From NCBI GenBank assembly GCA_027605045.1, contig JAQFWX010000015.1, forward strand, positions 356,455 through 420,454: 64,000 nucleotides of DNA, in the 5' to 3' direction. Below, piece by piece: positions 1 to 10,717 of this stretch. The notes under the pieces are model-generated. The model ran no database searches, was not told where the DNA came from, and saw only the letters and a list, made by a program, of their open reading frames with translations. The translations under genes were made by a program, and so were the position numbers. This stretch comes from Phallus indusiatus. Its lineage: Eukaryota; Basidiomycota; Agaricomycetes; Phallales; Phallaceae. Numbering within the stretch: the stretch's first letter is position 1; each line of letters starts with the position of its first letter.

Positions 1-70
1 GTATGTCCTTGAGAGAAAGGTGTTTTCTTGGATTAAGAGTTTTTTCTTTTTCCTTTCTTAAGACCCCAAG

Positions 71-148
71 GAATCCTACTGGTGCGTAATCCTCTTTCTC
101 GGGCTCTTAACCTACACCATGTTTAACTGGGAACCTCTACTTAGGTAA
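71..148 (+). CDS. C-terminal exon of an unidentified membrane protein (partial)
   Basis: The window opens with GTATGT, a canonical intron donor, and a CAAG acceptor lies just before base 71. The frame that follows is open for 25 codons to a TAA at 146-148. It encodes one hydrophobic stretch (CVILFLGLLTYTMF) and a short tail ending NWEPLLR, which looks like a C-terminal transmembrane helix. The rest of the gene lies to the left of the window. I do not recognise the family. The call rests only on the intron signals, the open frame and the hydrophobic profile, so it could be chance. Confidence 0.4.
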   Translation, partial: ESYWCVILFLGLLTYTMFNWEPLLR

Positions 149-437
149 AGTGCTTCGCAGAGTTTTACAAGACCAGTATTCAAATCAGTATTTACACAAT
201 CGCACCAAGTTGTAGACGGTATCAAGTTCTATGTATGTATGTATAGTAAATGAGTCCTAAGAAAAGAGAAGCAATTTGTACGTATTTATGTATGCGTAAG
301 TACATGAAAATATGCTTGAACCTTGCATCAGTTAAAAGAACATAAAAAAAACAATGTAAGCAAAACCTTTGACATTACATAACAAAACAAGGCCTTCAGC
401 GACTAGATTTATCACCGCACCCAAAAAGATCACAAAC

Positions 438-2538
438 TCATATTTCGCAAACAAACCCGTCCTTGTCCTCCAATCCAACAATAGCAGCACCCAAACACCA
501 CCCCAACTCTGTCTCGCCAACCTTCTTAGCAATTTTAACTTGCCGATCATCGTCCAATTCATACCCAAGCCTTAACAATGTGTACATAAACGTCAAGTCG
601 AGGCAGTACTCTGGGCGTCCCCGTAGATCGTCCATGATGTCGGGATTCGTTCCCCATTCGCGTGTCCATGAATCTTCGCCTTGGCAGATTTGTTGTGCAA
701 AAGTGCGAATGGTGGATATAGAAAGCGTGTCAGATTGGGGTTGTAATAGTGGGAAAAGACGGTCGTAGAAGTATGAGAGAAGCAGAACAGGACCGGTTGG
801 GAACGTATCGATGAGTGAAGGTTGATAGACGCCGTTGAACGAACAAGGTTTCACATTGCAGAGCCTGTGGACGAATTTCAGAACAGATTGTAATTTAAAA
901 AGTTAAGAGAGAGGACATACGCGTCTTTTGCCATAACCAATTCCATGATTCTCTTACATCCTTCGAAAGAGCCAACGTCAGCACCAGTCATGACGACCTT
1001 CCGATTTGAGCTCTGTGTCGTCGCTTTTAAATCGACAATCTCAACTTCCCTATCTGTCCCACGCGCAAGACATGCATTCGAGATATAGGATGAATACGGA
1101 TCTTCATCATCATCATCCTGTGGAGCAGGAGCTAAAAACTCCACCAGACGGTGCACGCTCTGCCTCGCTTGCATTAAGCCATACCCTAGATACGAGTGCT
1201 GGTACAGAACGTGCGAGTGACCATTGAACTCTAAATGGTACTTGTGATCACCTTCTTCAAACTTGGCGTCTGACTTTGTGAAACTTGGCTCAAAGACGAT
1301 TTGGGTTGAAGCACCTCCCAGGTCCAGGACGGCTAGGCTGTCAACGTTGTTTGAGTTTGAACCAAAGCTTTCGCTATCTTTATTGTTGATAGAGTTGAAA
1401 AGGTAGTTAACGGTTATCCACGCATAGACACCTAAATGAAAAAAGGGACTCTCAGTGGACGTTGTATATGAACGATGTGCGTCAACACGTACCTTCGTCC
1501 TTTCCATCCATGATGACCACACCATCCTTCTTCGGAACAGGGAATGGCCACCGTGTCTCTAGCCGGTTCTGAACAGCCTCCAAAATCGCTGAACTTTGCC
1601 TATGACCAAGCAACCTCAACCCCGCTGTAGCCTTCACGACCACAGGCGTACACTTTTGCACGTCTTGAGGTACAACCTTCACTGCCTCCTCAAGCAACAC
1701 ATCCAGACTCTCAGCACCTTTCTCCGGATCATTTGCAAACCCCGACAAACCAGGCTGTGTCATCTTGAACACTTCAGATTCAAAAGCGGGTGTGGGATTA
1801 CAATTGTGGAATTTGTAGATGTGGATTCTTGATCCTGTTGAGCCTGCGTCGATGATGAGAGACCATTGGATTAGAGGTTTGTCTGGTGTGTACGGTTTTG
1901 TACAGAAGTGCGTTTTGGAAGCGTCTGAAGGTTTTGTTTCGGGAGAAGGTGAAGGGGCGATACTGGTGGTGATTTCTATGTCGTCTTCTATGTCGTCTAG
2001 TATATATGGAGGACGTGACGGAGTGCTTTGAGGTCCAGCTGGTGCTATTTAGGCCGCTAAAGCTCAGCAACAGACTGAGCACGCTTGACGGTTAACACGT
2101 ACCGTCATTCCACCCTTCGTAAGTGTCAGTGACAGCACTCAAAACCCTCTTCCTCCTCTCTCTAGGACCAAACAGCGCCACAAACACAAATAGACCAATT
2201 CCGAGAGCAATGACAACTCTCCAATTGAACCTCTTTCTCGAACCCACGGACATCGTCGACATCGAACCACGGCGCTGTCCTCCCTCCACCAATTCGTACT
2301 CTTGACCGGCTCTATCTCTGCCAATTCCCAGCCGAGGCAAAATACTCAACGAGCGGCCATTATTATTCCCCATATGTGGATGAGATTTTGAGCGAAAATT
2401 ACTTTCGGTATGACCCGACAGCGCTGTGGTGGTGGCAGTGGTAACTTCACGGGCGGTAGTCACGGTCGTATTTGGGGGAGCCTGAGGATCGATGGCTTCT
2501 GAGTTTCTATCTTGTGCAACGTTCCTTTTTATTTTCAT
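438..2538 (-). CDS. GDA1: Golgi guanosine diphosphatase (GDA1/CD39 family)
   Basis: This nucleoside diphosphatase is expected to hydrolyse GDP (and UDP) to the monophosphate in the Golgi lumen, which keeps the GDP-mannose/GMP antiporter running during glycosylation. The start at 2538 gives a basic cytosolic tail and then one signal-anchor helix (VVIALGIGLFVFVALFG) near residue 110, the type II topology of the family. The apyrase conserved regions follow in order: DAGSTGSRIHIYKF (ACR1), KATAGLRLL (ACR2), EGVYAWITVNYLF with the catalytic Glu (ACR3, made by joining exons around 1430-1490) and LDLGGASTQI (ACR4). The C-terminus contains GWCLGAAI, usual for the family. At least four introns interrupt the frame, near 2090-2035, 1490-1432, 920-866 and before ACR1. 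The order of motifs and the membrane anchor make this call secure; exact splice sites are by eye. Confidence 0.92.
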
Positions 2539-2723
2539 GCAATCATTAAAAAGAATTTGTCTAAGCGCGCGAGGTCTAAGATATCTAGACGTTCAATGAA
2601 TGGGAGAGGTTGCGAGGTACAGGCTGTTATGTCATGTCTGTTATGTAAGCGGAGTTTGTCATCCGCCCTTCGAAACTCTTTCACACCTGCCTTTCACAAT
2701 GTAATTAATAGATATATATATTG

Positions 2724-4919
2724 TCAAAGAGTATCAGCTCGACGAATGAGCTTAAGCCCAATATGTCCTACGGAAAACACAGTTCCATCGAAGCCAGCGA
2801 CGCCCATAACTCGCTTTTCATATTCTTCCCGGGTCTCCCCGGTTTGTAATTCGATATCCAGTTTCCAGTCATGCAGGATGTGAGCGAGAAGATTAAGACT
2901 TTTAGTAAGTGCGAATTTGCGACCAACACAACTACGTGGGCCGGCTCCGAACATTAGGGTATCGCTCTCGGAGACGCCATACCACCGAGAAGGTTTGAAT
3001 ATATGAGGTTCGGGAAAATCAAAGGGATTGTTGACTGAAATGCCGAGCTTAGTATACTCATGTATCACAACGAGAATTGGAACATACATATTGAAACGTA
3101 ATCGAAGATAATTTTGGAACCTTTCTGAAGAACGATCGTCTCCTCCCTCGGGCGTTTGATTTTGACGACAGTATCTTCGGTGAAGGCACGAGGAAGGAAG
3201 AACGGAGAAGCTATGCAAATGATAATTTTTGCTGAAAAATAAACAGTGAACGGATGAGCACGTACGATATCTCCTCCCTGCTTCCAAAAAGCACCCGAAT
3301 AGATGAGGCACGGTCTCCATTTGTTTAATGTCCTAAACACCATAATGATGCACGAGTAATCAATGACTGCGTGAAACGTACGATCTTGCCATTTTGTGCT
3401 ACGAAGTCCATGACTTCTTGGTACGCTTTTTCTTGCTCCTTTTGGTGGATTGCCAGGAACCCCAGTGCCGCCGTCAGAGTACTGGCGGTTGTTTCTTCAA
3501 GAACGTTTATTTCAATATAAGATATACCGTCACCATAATCCTGAAGCACGTACCATGTCCCGCAAAGAGTAACGTGAACATATTAGCTACCTTTACACGG
3601 AAGGATCAACGGACAAGCATACACCAATTCAATCTTGATTGACATTGAACTTACTGTTTCCTTCTCGTTAAGCAAATATTTTCCAGAGTCCTCGCTTGAC
3701 GCTGCAATAAGGCGACGGAGGATATATCCCTCTTCTTCAAGAGTATCGTCCATCTTGGTATTAAATCTTTGATGAAGTACGAACTTCTCAGTTATGGACG
3801 ACATCGTATCCCATGCGACTCCTACGTCCTTAATCCTTTATACCAGTATTAAATGTAAGTCCGAGCTATTTTTTAAAAAACATAGAACTTCATTTTTTTA
3901 TTGGAAGTCTAAGAAACCATTTAGGGACAGCTGCTTTGATTTCGAAGGTAGCCGATGAATGTCTTATGGCGTCCACCAGAGAAATTTCCTTCCCTGGGTC
4001 CATGTCGACATGGTCACCTTTAGGCCAAGCCATTGGTAAACCAAACCCGCAGCGTCCCAAAATGACTAGAACGGCCTGAAAAAAAGAAATTATGGTTCGT
4101 ATGCAATGACCTTCTTCAAAAATGAATACCAGAAGACCTTTGCTAGAATTTTTTTGATGTCCGGAATAAAGATTTCGTCCTTTGTAGTCCATCCCTCGGT
4201 GTCCAACATTTCCTGGTATACAAGAGCTGTTTCCGAACGGAGATTAGTGTAACTGTAAAATGAATAAGGGTATGAATTTATTGAGCAGCAAAAGTGTACA
4301 CGTACAGCGTAGAATTAAAAGCAGGGGTAACCGCTCGTCTATGTTTCCGCCATAAATCACCACTGGCCGAAGCAAGACTATGTCCCCATATACTATGCAC
4401 GTCAAAAAGATGGAACAATGACGAATGAAAAGGAAAAAAACATACGGCTCAGACGTTAACTCTGGAGGTTTGATAAGCTGGGTTTTGTTTTCATTCCCCA
4501 GTAATTGCTTGAGAACATCCTCCGAGCATGTGTACAGATACGCTTCTCCGTTCAAGATGGGGACCAGAGAAATAATGTCATGGCTGAAATTAAAATACGC
4601 TGTGATATATCATATTCAGTATCAGCCACGACAGCGAACATTTTGTTTGCGAACCCGTGTCTTTGTTCATCCAAGACCAATTCAGGCCGAGATTCATAAA
4701 ACACCTGGGTATAGCGGCCCCCAATATAGTGATAGGGCTCAATAAGACACGGTACCCAGGAATGTATTTTACTTTCTATGTCAACGCGGATAAGTATTAT
4801 ACACGATGTTACCAAGAAGTAAATGATGCACGTACCTTGAGCCCATTCAGGAAACGACGAGCGGCCCACGCAACCAATGTACCGAACCCGACTAGTATCA
4901 CTGTAGTAGTTGACTGCAT
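2724..4919 (-). CDS. Cytochrome P450 monooxygenase
   Basis: A haem-thiolate monooxygenase, substrate unknown. The first exon begins at 4919 and encodes an N-terminal anchor (STTTVILVGFGTLVAW followed by basic AARRF), so the enzyme is probably ER bound. The next exons give a proline-glycine start of the catalytic domain (IPGYRVLLSP), LASASGDLWRKHRRAV, which matches helix C with its haem-propionate Trp and Arg, and an I-helix region ending LEETTASTLTAALG. The K-helix ExxR is EAGR (about 3272-3284); it is recovered only when the exon ending there is joined to the next one, giving EAGRRYPSPFFLPRAF. The haem-binding loop is FGAGPRSCVGRKFAL with its Cys ligand. Around nine short introns are present. 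The motifs are complete and I see no disruption. It resembles agaricomycete CYP families of the E class, but I cannot assign the CYP number. Confidence 0.88.
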
Positions 4920-5217
4920 GAGCAGTGCTGTCAAACCACGGACAAGATTAAGATGAAGTGTTGGCGAAGGAACTCTTATGAGAGCCCGGGCTCATTTACA
5001 AATCGAACGATTTTCACCAGCTAAATACATACAGTCTACTCCGCGGAGGTAGTTTGCCTTCGGGAATACGTCCGACTGCAGCGCGTTGCCTGACGGACAT
5101 ACATATTTGCAAATATTCGTCCGAGAAATAAGCGTACAAATGATACATTGTCATTGAATAAATGGCACAAATTAATACAAGTGAAGCGTTGTAACTCACA
5201 ACGACCATATCAAATAT

Positions 5218-5983
5218 CTATGGTTGGTACTTCAAGTTATCGCTACTGCTGCCCTGACCATTATTGTTATTATTATCGTTATTAGCCCTCATCCTCTCCC
5301 TTGCTCTAACCTCCCTAATATCAGCTCGTAATAATTCAGCAACGTCCGAAGTTCTAGGTTGTTCTCCGAGCCCAGCTGCCTCGGGGTCACCCATGACAGG
5401 AACACCTTCAGCAGCCCCACCGCCACCAGCGACCATCAAAATATTGGCACTGGGATCGACACTATTCGCAGTCATAGTAGTCCGATGTGTAAACTTCCTC
5501 ATTGCGCTCTCAAACAGCTCTTCTTCTTCAAGTTCCGCGACTCGTTTCCGTAATGATGTCATGACTTGTTCAAATAACTCTAGCAGTATGAACGTAAAAT
5601 GATTATAATCAATAAAATGAAACCTGAAAATATGAGACATTACCTCGCTCTTGAGCAGCATTCGCCGGGACAGGTAATAAGACAGAAACCGGCTCTACAT
5701 GAGGTTGCTGAAACGAAGGCCATATTCCAATATCTTCCATAACCCACTGCTCAAACTCCTGATCCTGCAATCCCCGACGGCTCAGACGATACGATACGTA
5801 AATCAACAACATTAAAAAGAAAGCACGCACGCTCCAATCCCAAATCTTTGCCTGTGCTCTCGTATCTTTGGGGTCTTCCCAAAAACTATTGTCGTCGAAT
5901 TCGTCGTCTATATCTCGAGGAATGTGTACATCGGGTGACAGATAGCCTTGGTCTGGTAGGTGGATTCGGTGTGTTGAAGTCAT
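5218..5983 (-). CDS. Hypothetical single-pass membrane protein
   Basis: A two-exon gene without a family I recognise. I start it at the ATG at 5983 (MTSTHRIHLPDQG); the open frame runs a little further upstream but only through a GTG. An acidic N-terminal half with DIDDEFDDNSFWEDP leads to one hydrophobic segment (AFFLMLLIYVSYRLS) near residue 65. A short intron (about 5636 to 5583) joins AQER to ELFEQVMTSL. After it comes a charged, probably coiled segment (RKRVAELEEEELFESAMRKF), a Gly-rich linker and an Asn-rich tail before the stop. This would place the acidic region and the coil on opposite sides of a membrane. The joined frame and the composition look coding. Function unknown. Confidence 0.6.
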
Positions 5984-6249
5984 ATTAGTAGGAGACAAAG
6001 AAGTTGCCACACAAGGTGGGACTAGTCCCCAGCCAAAAAAAAACCACTGACGCGTCCATATGACACCACAATAACGCTCATGTCCTGGTCAAGCTGATAT
6101 CTGGATTAACAAGGGCTCTAACATTTTTATTCACTTATACGCGTACAATAGTTACAATGGCAAAGATAAGAACATAAAAGCATAAAAAGACAAAATGCAT
6201 AGTTGTTTGAAACGAGATTTAGACAAAATGTACACGCTTGGTTAACCTT

Positions 6250-9200
6250 TCAACCCGAACACATCAAACAAGCTTCCTTGTTCTCAATAGAACAATACAG
6301 CTTGGCCTCTTCCAGTTCTCGTTCGCGCTGACGTTGCAAAGCAGCCGCGAACTCTGGATCTTCGGAAGCGGCCTTGGCCGTTCGTTCGTCGAGTGATGCT
6401 GGTATGGCGGTTGAAGAGGCCGAGGCTGAAGTAGACGCGGAAACGGACGTAGATGATGACGCTTGTCCAACGCTGAGCTTCTTCATCTCACCGATAGTAG
6501 CTTCCACGGACGTTGCTACTTCTGGTTTTGGAGATGGAGAGGGTGTCGGCATGGTAGGGCTAGCTTGCGGATGCGGTTGAGATTGGGCTTGGGTTTGGGG
6601 CTGTGGTTTGGGTTTTGGCTCTTGAGAAACGGTTTCTTTCTTCTTCAGGTAAGATTGATCGACTGTGAATTGAATGGCTTGCGCGGCAGGTCGTGTACGA
6701 AGATAGCTAACAAAGAATGAGAAGCAGAAAGATAGGGGTCTACCCATGGACTTACTACATGCCCGTCTTCAACCCTCTACGCCATCCATAAAAGTGCATA
6801 CTCGTCTAGGAAGATTAAAGATTAGACGGATATTGCGCTCAACACAACAAAATCACCAACGCACCAACTGGTTTTTCGTCGGAGCCGCCAGATGAACGTT
6901 CAGGCTTTGACTTTGGCAAATAAAGGCACCACGATCGGCGGCAAGATCCAGCACTTTCTTCTGGCTGATCTCCCAGACCGTCTTGTATATCGCTTTGACA
7001 TCATCAGGGATCTCGGGAATGTCTTGAATAGAACCTTTGCAATACCAATCAATAACGAGGGAAGTTTCAACTGGGAACATTCAAAAACATACCATTATGA
7101 GCGATGATCCTGTTCCTCATATCGTCGTTCCAAAGACGTAGTTCGACCAGATCTTTCAACAACCACGGACAGACGACCTGGAATTCACCAGCCAACACTC
7201 GCCGAGTATAAATGTTACTGAACAAACAAGTGAGCAACGCGACCCTCATCTTCAAAATGAAATCATACGTACTTTGTATAGGGCTCAAAGCACTCGTTGA
7301 AGCCCAGAATTTGACTCGTTGAAGCTGTAGGCATGGGAGCGCACAGCAAGGAATTCCTTAAGCCGACGCGTCGCACATGTTCCTTCAACCCGTCCCATTC
7401 CCACAGCGAACTAGGCGTAACACCCCACAGATCAAACTGCAGTTTTCCTTCACTAGCTGGACTGCCTTGGAACGTCTCGTAAGGCCCGTCCGTTTCAGCC
7501 ATATCGCAACTAGCTTCAACAGCCGCGTGATAAATCGTCTCGAAGATTTGGATATTGAGCTTCTTGGCGGCTTCAGAGTCGAAGGGCATACGAAGGGCCA
7601 TGAACGTATCAGCGAGACCTTGAACACCGATTCCGATCGGACGGTGGCGCATATTGGACTTGCGAGCTTCGGGGACGGGGTAGTAGTTCACGTCGATGAT
7701 GCGGTTCAAGTTGAAAGCGACGACTTTGGCTACGTCATGCAGCTTTTGGAAGTCGTACTTGCTTGTCTTTGAGTTGATGAAGCTGGGAAGGGCGAGTGAC
7801 GCTAGGTTGCAGACAGCTACTTCGTCGGGAGACGAGTACTCGATGATCTCTGTGCAAAGATTCGAGGACTTGATCGTGCCCAAATTCTTTTGGTTTGACT
7901 TGGCTACACAACGGAATAGATCATTAACCAAAATGCGAGACGAGAAGTAAATGAAGTGTACGCACCGTTTGCGGCATCTTTGTAGCACATGAACGGTCCA
8001 CCAGTTTCGATTTGCGAGTCAAGAATTGCAAACCAGAGTTTCTGCGCTTCAACAGTTTTCCTTGCGCGCCCTTCACGTTCATATCGTTCATACAATTCTT
8101 CGAACTCGGCTCCATGAACCTCTGCAAGACCCGGGGCCTCGTTCGGACAGAATAGAGACCATTTCTTATCCTCTTGCACCCGCTTCATGCTGATCATAGT
8201 TTTAGTATTCAAATGTGAGTATTGAGTGGGAAAAGACTGACAAAAGATCGGATATCCACAGCGCGTAGAATAAGTCACGGGCGCGGACTTCTTCTTTACC
8301 ATGGTTCTTTCTGAGATCAAGGAATTCAAAGACGTCGGAATGCCAAGGCTCCAAATAGATTGCAAATGCTCCAGGCCGTTTGTTCCCGCCCTGATCGACG
8401 TAGCGTGCGGTAGCATCATATGCTCGCAGCATCGGTACGATGCCATTTGAGTACCCGTTAGTACCCGCGATGTATGACCTGAAACAAGCGACGGAAATTA
8501 GCAAAGAAACAGTATAAAAAACATATGAAGTGTATCATACCCCGTAGCTCGAATGTTATGAATACTCAGCCCAATACCACCGGCAGTCTTCGATATCATA
8601 GCACAAGTCTTGAGCGTGTCATATATCCCCTCAATGGAGTCATCTTTCATGCATACCAGGAAGCACGAGGATAGCTGAGGGTGGGGTGTGCCAGCGTTGA
8701 ATAGTGTGGGACTGGCGTGGGTGAAAAACCGCTGGCTCATGAGATGGTATGTCTCGATGGCGCGTTCAATGTCGTTGCCGTGAATACCAACGGCGACACG
8801 CATCAACATATGTTGAGGACGCTCGGCAACACGCCCATTGAGTCGAAGAAGATAGGATCGTTCGAGTGTTTTGAAACCGAAACTACAAATAGATCGTTAG
8901 TTTCATTGAGCACAGCAGGCACCGCGGAAGGTACCTACAAGTTGTAATCAAAGTCCCGGTTATAGACTATAGCGGAATCGAGGACTTCAGCATTCTTACG
9001 AACGACTTCGTACGTAAAGTCAGAAATTAGACTGGCGGGTTTTCCATTCTTCGGGTTAACTGTGCCCCAGTACTCAGAGATCGTGCACACAAAAAAAAGA
9101 ATAACCAACTTACTATATCGGTATAAATCTTCAACGACTTCGCTGAATTTCTTTTTCGTTTCCTTGTGTAGGTTGGAAATGGCAATACGGGCAGCGAGGA

Positions 9201-9837
9201 TGGCATAGTCCGGATGGCTAGTGGTGAGATAGGCTGCTGTCTCAGCGGCGAGGTTCTATTCGATACGGCGTCAAAAACCCGGACCAATCAGAAGGGACGT
9301 GTGCCACAAGGATACGTACGTCTAATTCTACGGTCGTAACACCTTGGTAAACGCCGGATATAACTTTCTTGGTTATCCTAGAAGACAGTTGTAAGACGTT
9401 ATGGGAGAAGAAATCGTAGAATACGCACTCTATAGGGTCGATATGGTCCATGTCTAGACCGTAACATAGCTACGACGCGTCAATAACACGCGACAACGGA
9501 TAGTAGGATGGTTATACATACTTTACTAATTCTTGAAGTGATCTGTGGAATCGCGTCAGTGTACAATTAGTACTAACGAGACGCGTCGCGTCTTACCTTG
9601 TCGAACGCCACGCGTTCTTTCTACATAGCTAGGTTCAAAAAGAGCATTATCCATAAAAGGCTTGAAACTTACACGTCTACAGTAATATGAGACGAGGTGA
9701 ACGGATGCAAGAGAAGGAGAACATACCCGTCTAATTACACGAGAGACGCGTTCGGAAGAGAAGGAATGACACAATGAACAAAACACGTCGGATGGCGACA
9801 CGAGACACTACTCACCACGTTTATAAACGAAAGCCAT
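6250..9837 (-). CDS. RNR1: Ribonucleoside-diphosphate reductase large subunit
   Basis: The class Ia catalytic subunit, which reduces ribonucleoside diphosphates to deoxy forms for DNA synthesis. Family hallmarks are all present: the specificity/activity N-terminus ([18 protein letters not shown] after splicing), SSCFLV with the first active-site Cys, NLCTEI (Asn-Cys-Glu radical site), [11 protein letters not shown] with the second Cys, [11 protein letters not shown], and the redox-shuttle tail ACLMCSG at the very end. A long Pro/Gln/Ser-rich linker separates the core from this tail, as in other fungi. The start at 9837 is fixed by the ATP-cone sequence. The 5' part is split into exons of 17, 4, 4, 24, 21 and 41 bases (9821-9837, 9727-9730, 9673-9676, 9597-9620, 9522-9542, 9429-9469); more introns lie downstream. 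Expression is probably cell-cycle regulated (see the ACGCGT cluster). Confidence 0.95.
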
Positions 9838-9953
9838 GGGTATACACTTTCAGAGGACGCGACTGCTGGTATGAGAGAATGTTTGTAGAGGAGATGGGGA
9901 TAATGGAGAGATAGTGGTAGTTCCGGTCTGAGAGGCTGAGAGGGAAGACGCGT
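9475..9953. promoter_or_regulatory. Cluster of five ACGCGT (MCB-like) boxes at the 5' end of RNR1
   Basis: The palindromic hexamer ACGCGT occurs at 9475-9480, 9581-9586, 9610-9615, 9746-9751 and 9948-9953. The last lies about 110 bases upstream of the RNR1 start codon; three others are in the early introns and one is in the coding exon at 9597-9620. In ascomycete yeasts this is the MluI cell-cycle box bound by MBF, which drives G1/S expression of ribonucleotide reductase. That the same element works here is inference from motif and gene identity. Confidence 0.55.
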
Positions 9954-10074
9954 CAATTTAAGGGTCCGTGGCCAGATGGCGTCAATCTGGAAAAAAAGCT
10001 TACCCAAGCAAAACACGTCACGTGCGTAAGGTAGCAAGACGCAAATGGATAAATCAGGACTTCCTGATATGGAA

Positions 10075-10158
10075 GGCGCGATAGCTCAGCTGGGAGAGCG
10101 ACAGACTGAAGTGCGTTTCGGTTATCTGCAGGTCCCCGGTTCAATCCCGGGTCGTGCC
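10075..10158 (+). tRNA. tRNA-Phe (GAA), intron-containing, copy 1
   Basis: Acceptor arms GGCGCGA and TCGTGCC pair (one G-T wobble), the D arm GCTC...GAGC and the T arm CCCGG TTCAATC CCGGG are intact. The anticodon GAA is at 10108-10110, in a loop beginning CTGAAG. A 12-base insertion (about 10112-10123) one base after the anticodon is the usual place for a tRNA intron; after its removal the stem CAGA/TCTG closes. The CCA end is not encoded beyond CCA by chance (base 10159 onward). A run of T follows within 10 bases, fitting Pol III termination. Confidence 0.93.
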
Positions 10159-10410
10159 AATGGTTTTTTCTTTTTTCGACTTTTCCTTAGCACATGAGTC
10201 TAGATGAGCTGATAAACTAACAGATATGAGGTTAAGGTTTGCCAAGTTTGGGATAGTCCAGTCGTGGCGCCACTGCTAGTCACTGACGGACTGGCGAACT
10301 GACTTGCTATGATTCTTAACAGTGTCATCGATCTCAACTTCTTCCGAGAGAAATCGGTTAGGTTAGATTGCATAGCGTGAAGTAATGATATTATTTTGAT
10401 CCTTCTATCT

Positions 10411-10492
10411 GGCGCGATAGCTCAGCTGGGAGAGCGACAGACTGAAGCATCTTGGATATCTGCAGGTCCCCGGTTCAATCCCGGGTCGTGCC
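10411..10492 (+). tRNA. tRNA-Phe (GAA), intron-containing, copy 2
   Basis: The mature sequence appears the same as copy 1, 252 bases upstream, on the same strand. The anticodon GAA is at 10444-10446. The intron (about 10448-10457) is 10 bases and unrelated in sequence to the 12-base intron of copy 1. A T-rich run (about 10498-10503) follows and may terminate transcription. The pair is a local duplication whose exons stayed identical while introns and flanks diverged. Confidence 0.93.
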
Positions 10493-10717
10493 ACTACTTT
10501 TTTCTTGTTGCTGGTACGCTACTAGTTAGTATACAATACGTCCTCCTAGTTCCACCTAATAAACAATTTTGCATATTCACGCGAGTCATTTATGAGAAAT
10601 AAATTATAAAGCTTGTATCAAGAAATATGAACTTGAAATACAAATTTAAATGATAACACGAATACAAATTATTACTTGAGTAGCGAATTAACAATTGCTC
10701 AAAGTCCGGATTTATGT

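Noticed and set aside
5014..5208. Minus-strand ORF upstream of the P450 gene with EGKLPPRSRL, like a P450 proline hinge
   Set aside because: The P450 already has an anchor exon starting at 4919 that joins in frame to the catalytic domain; no second haem or ExxR motif lies nearby.
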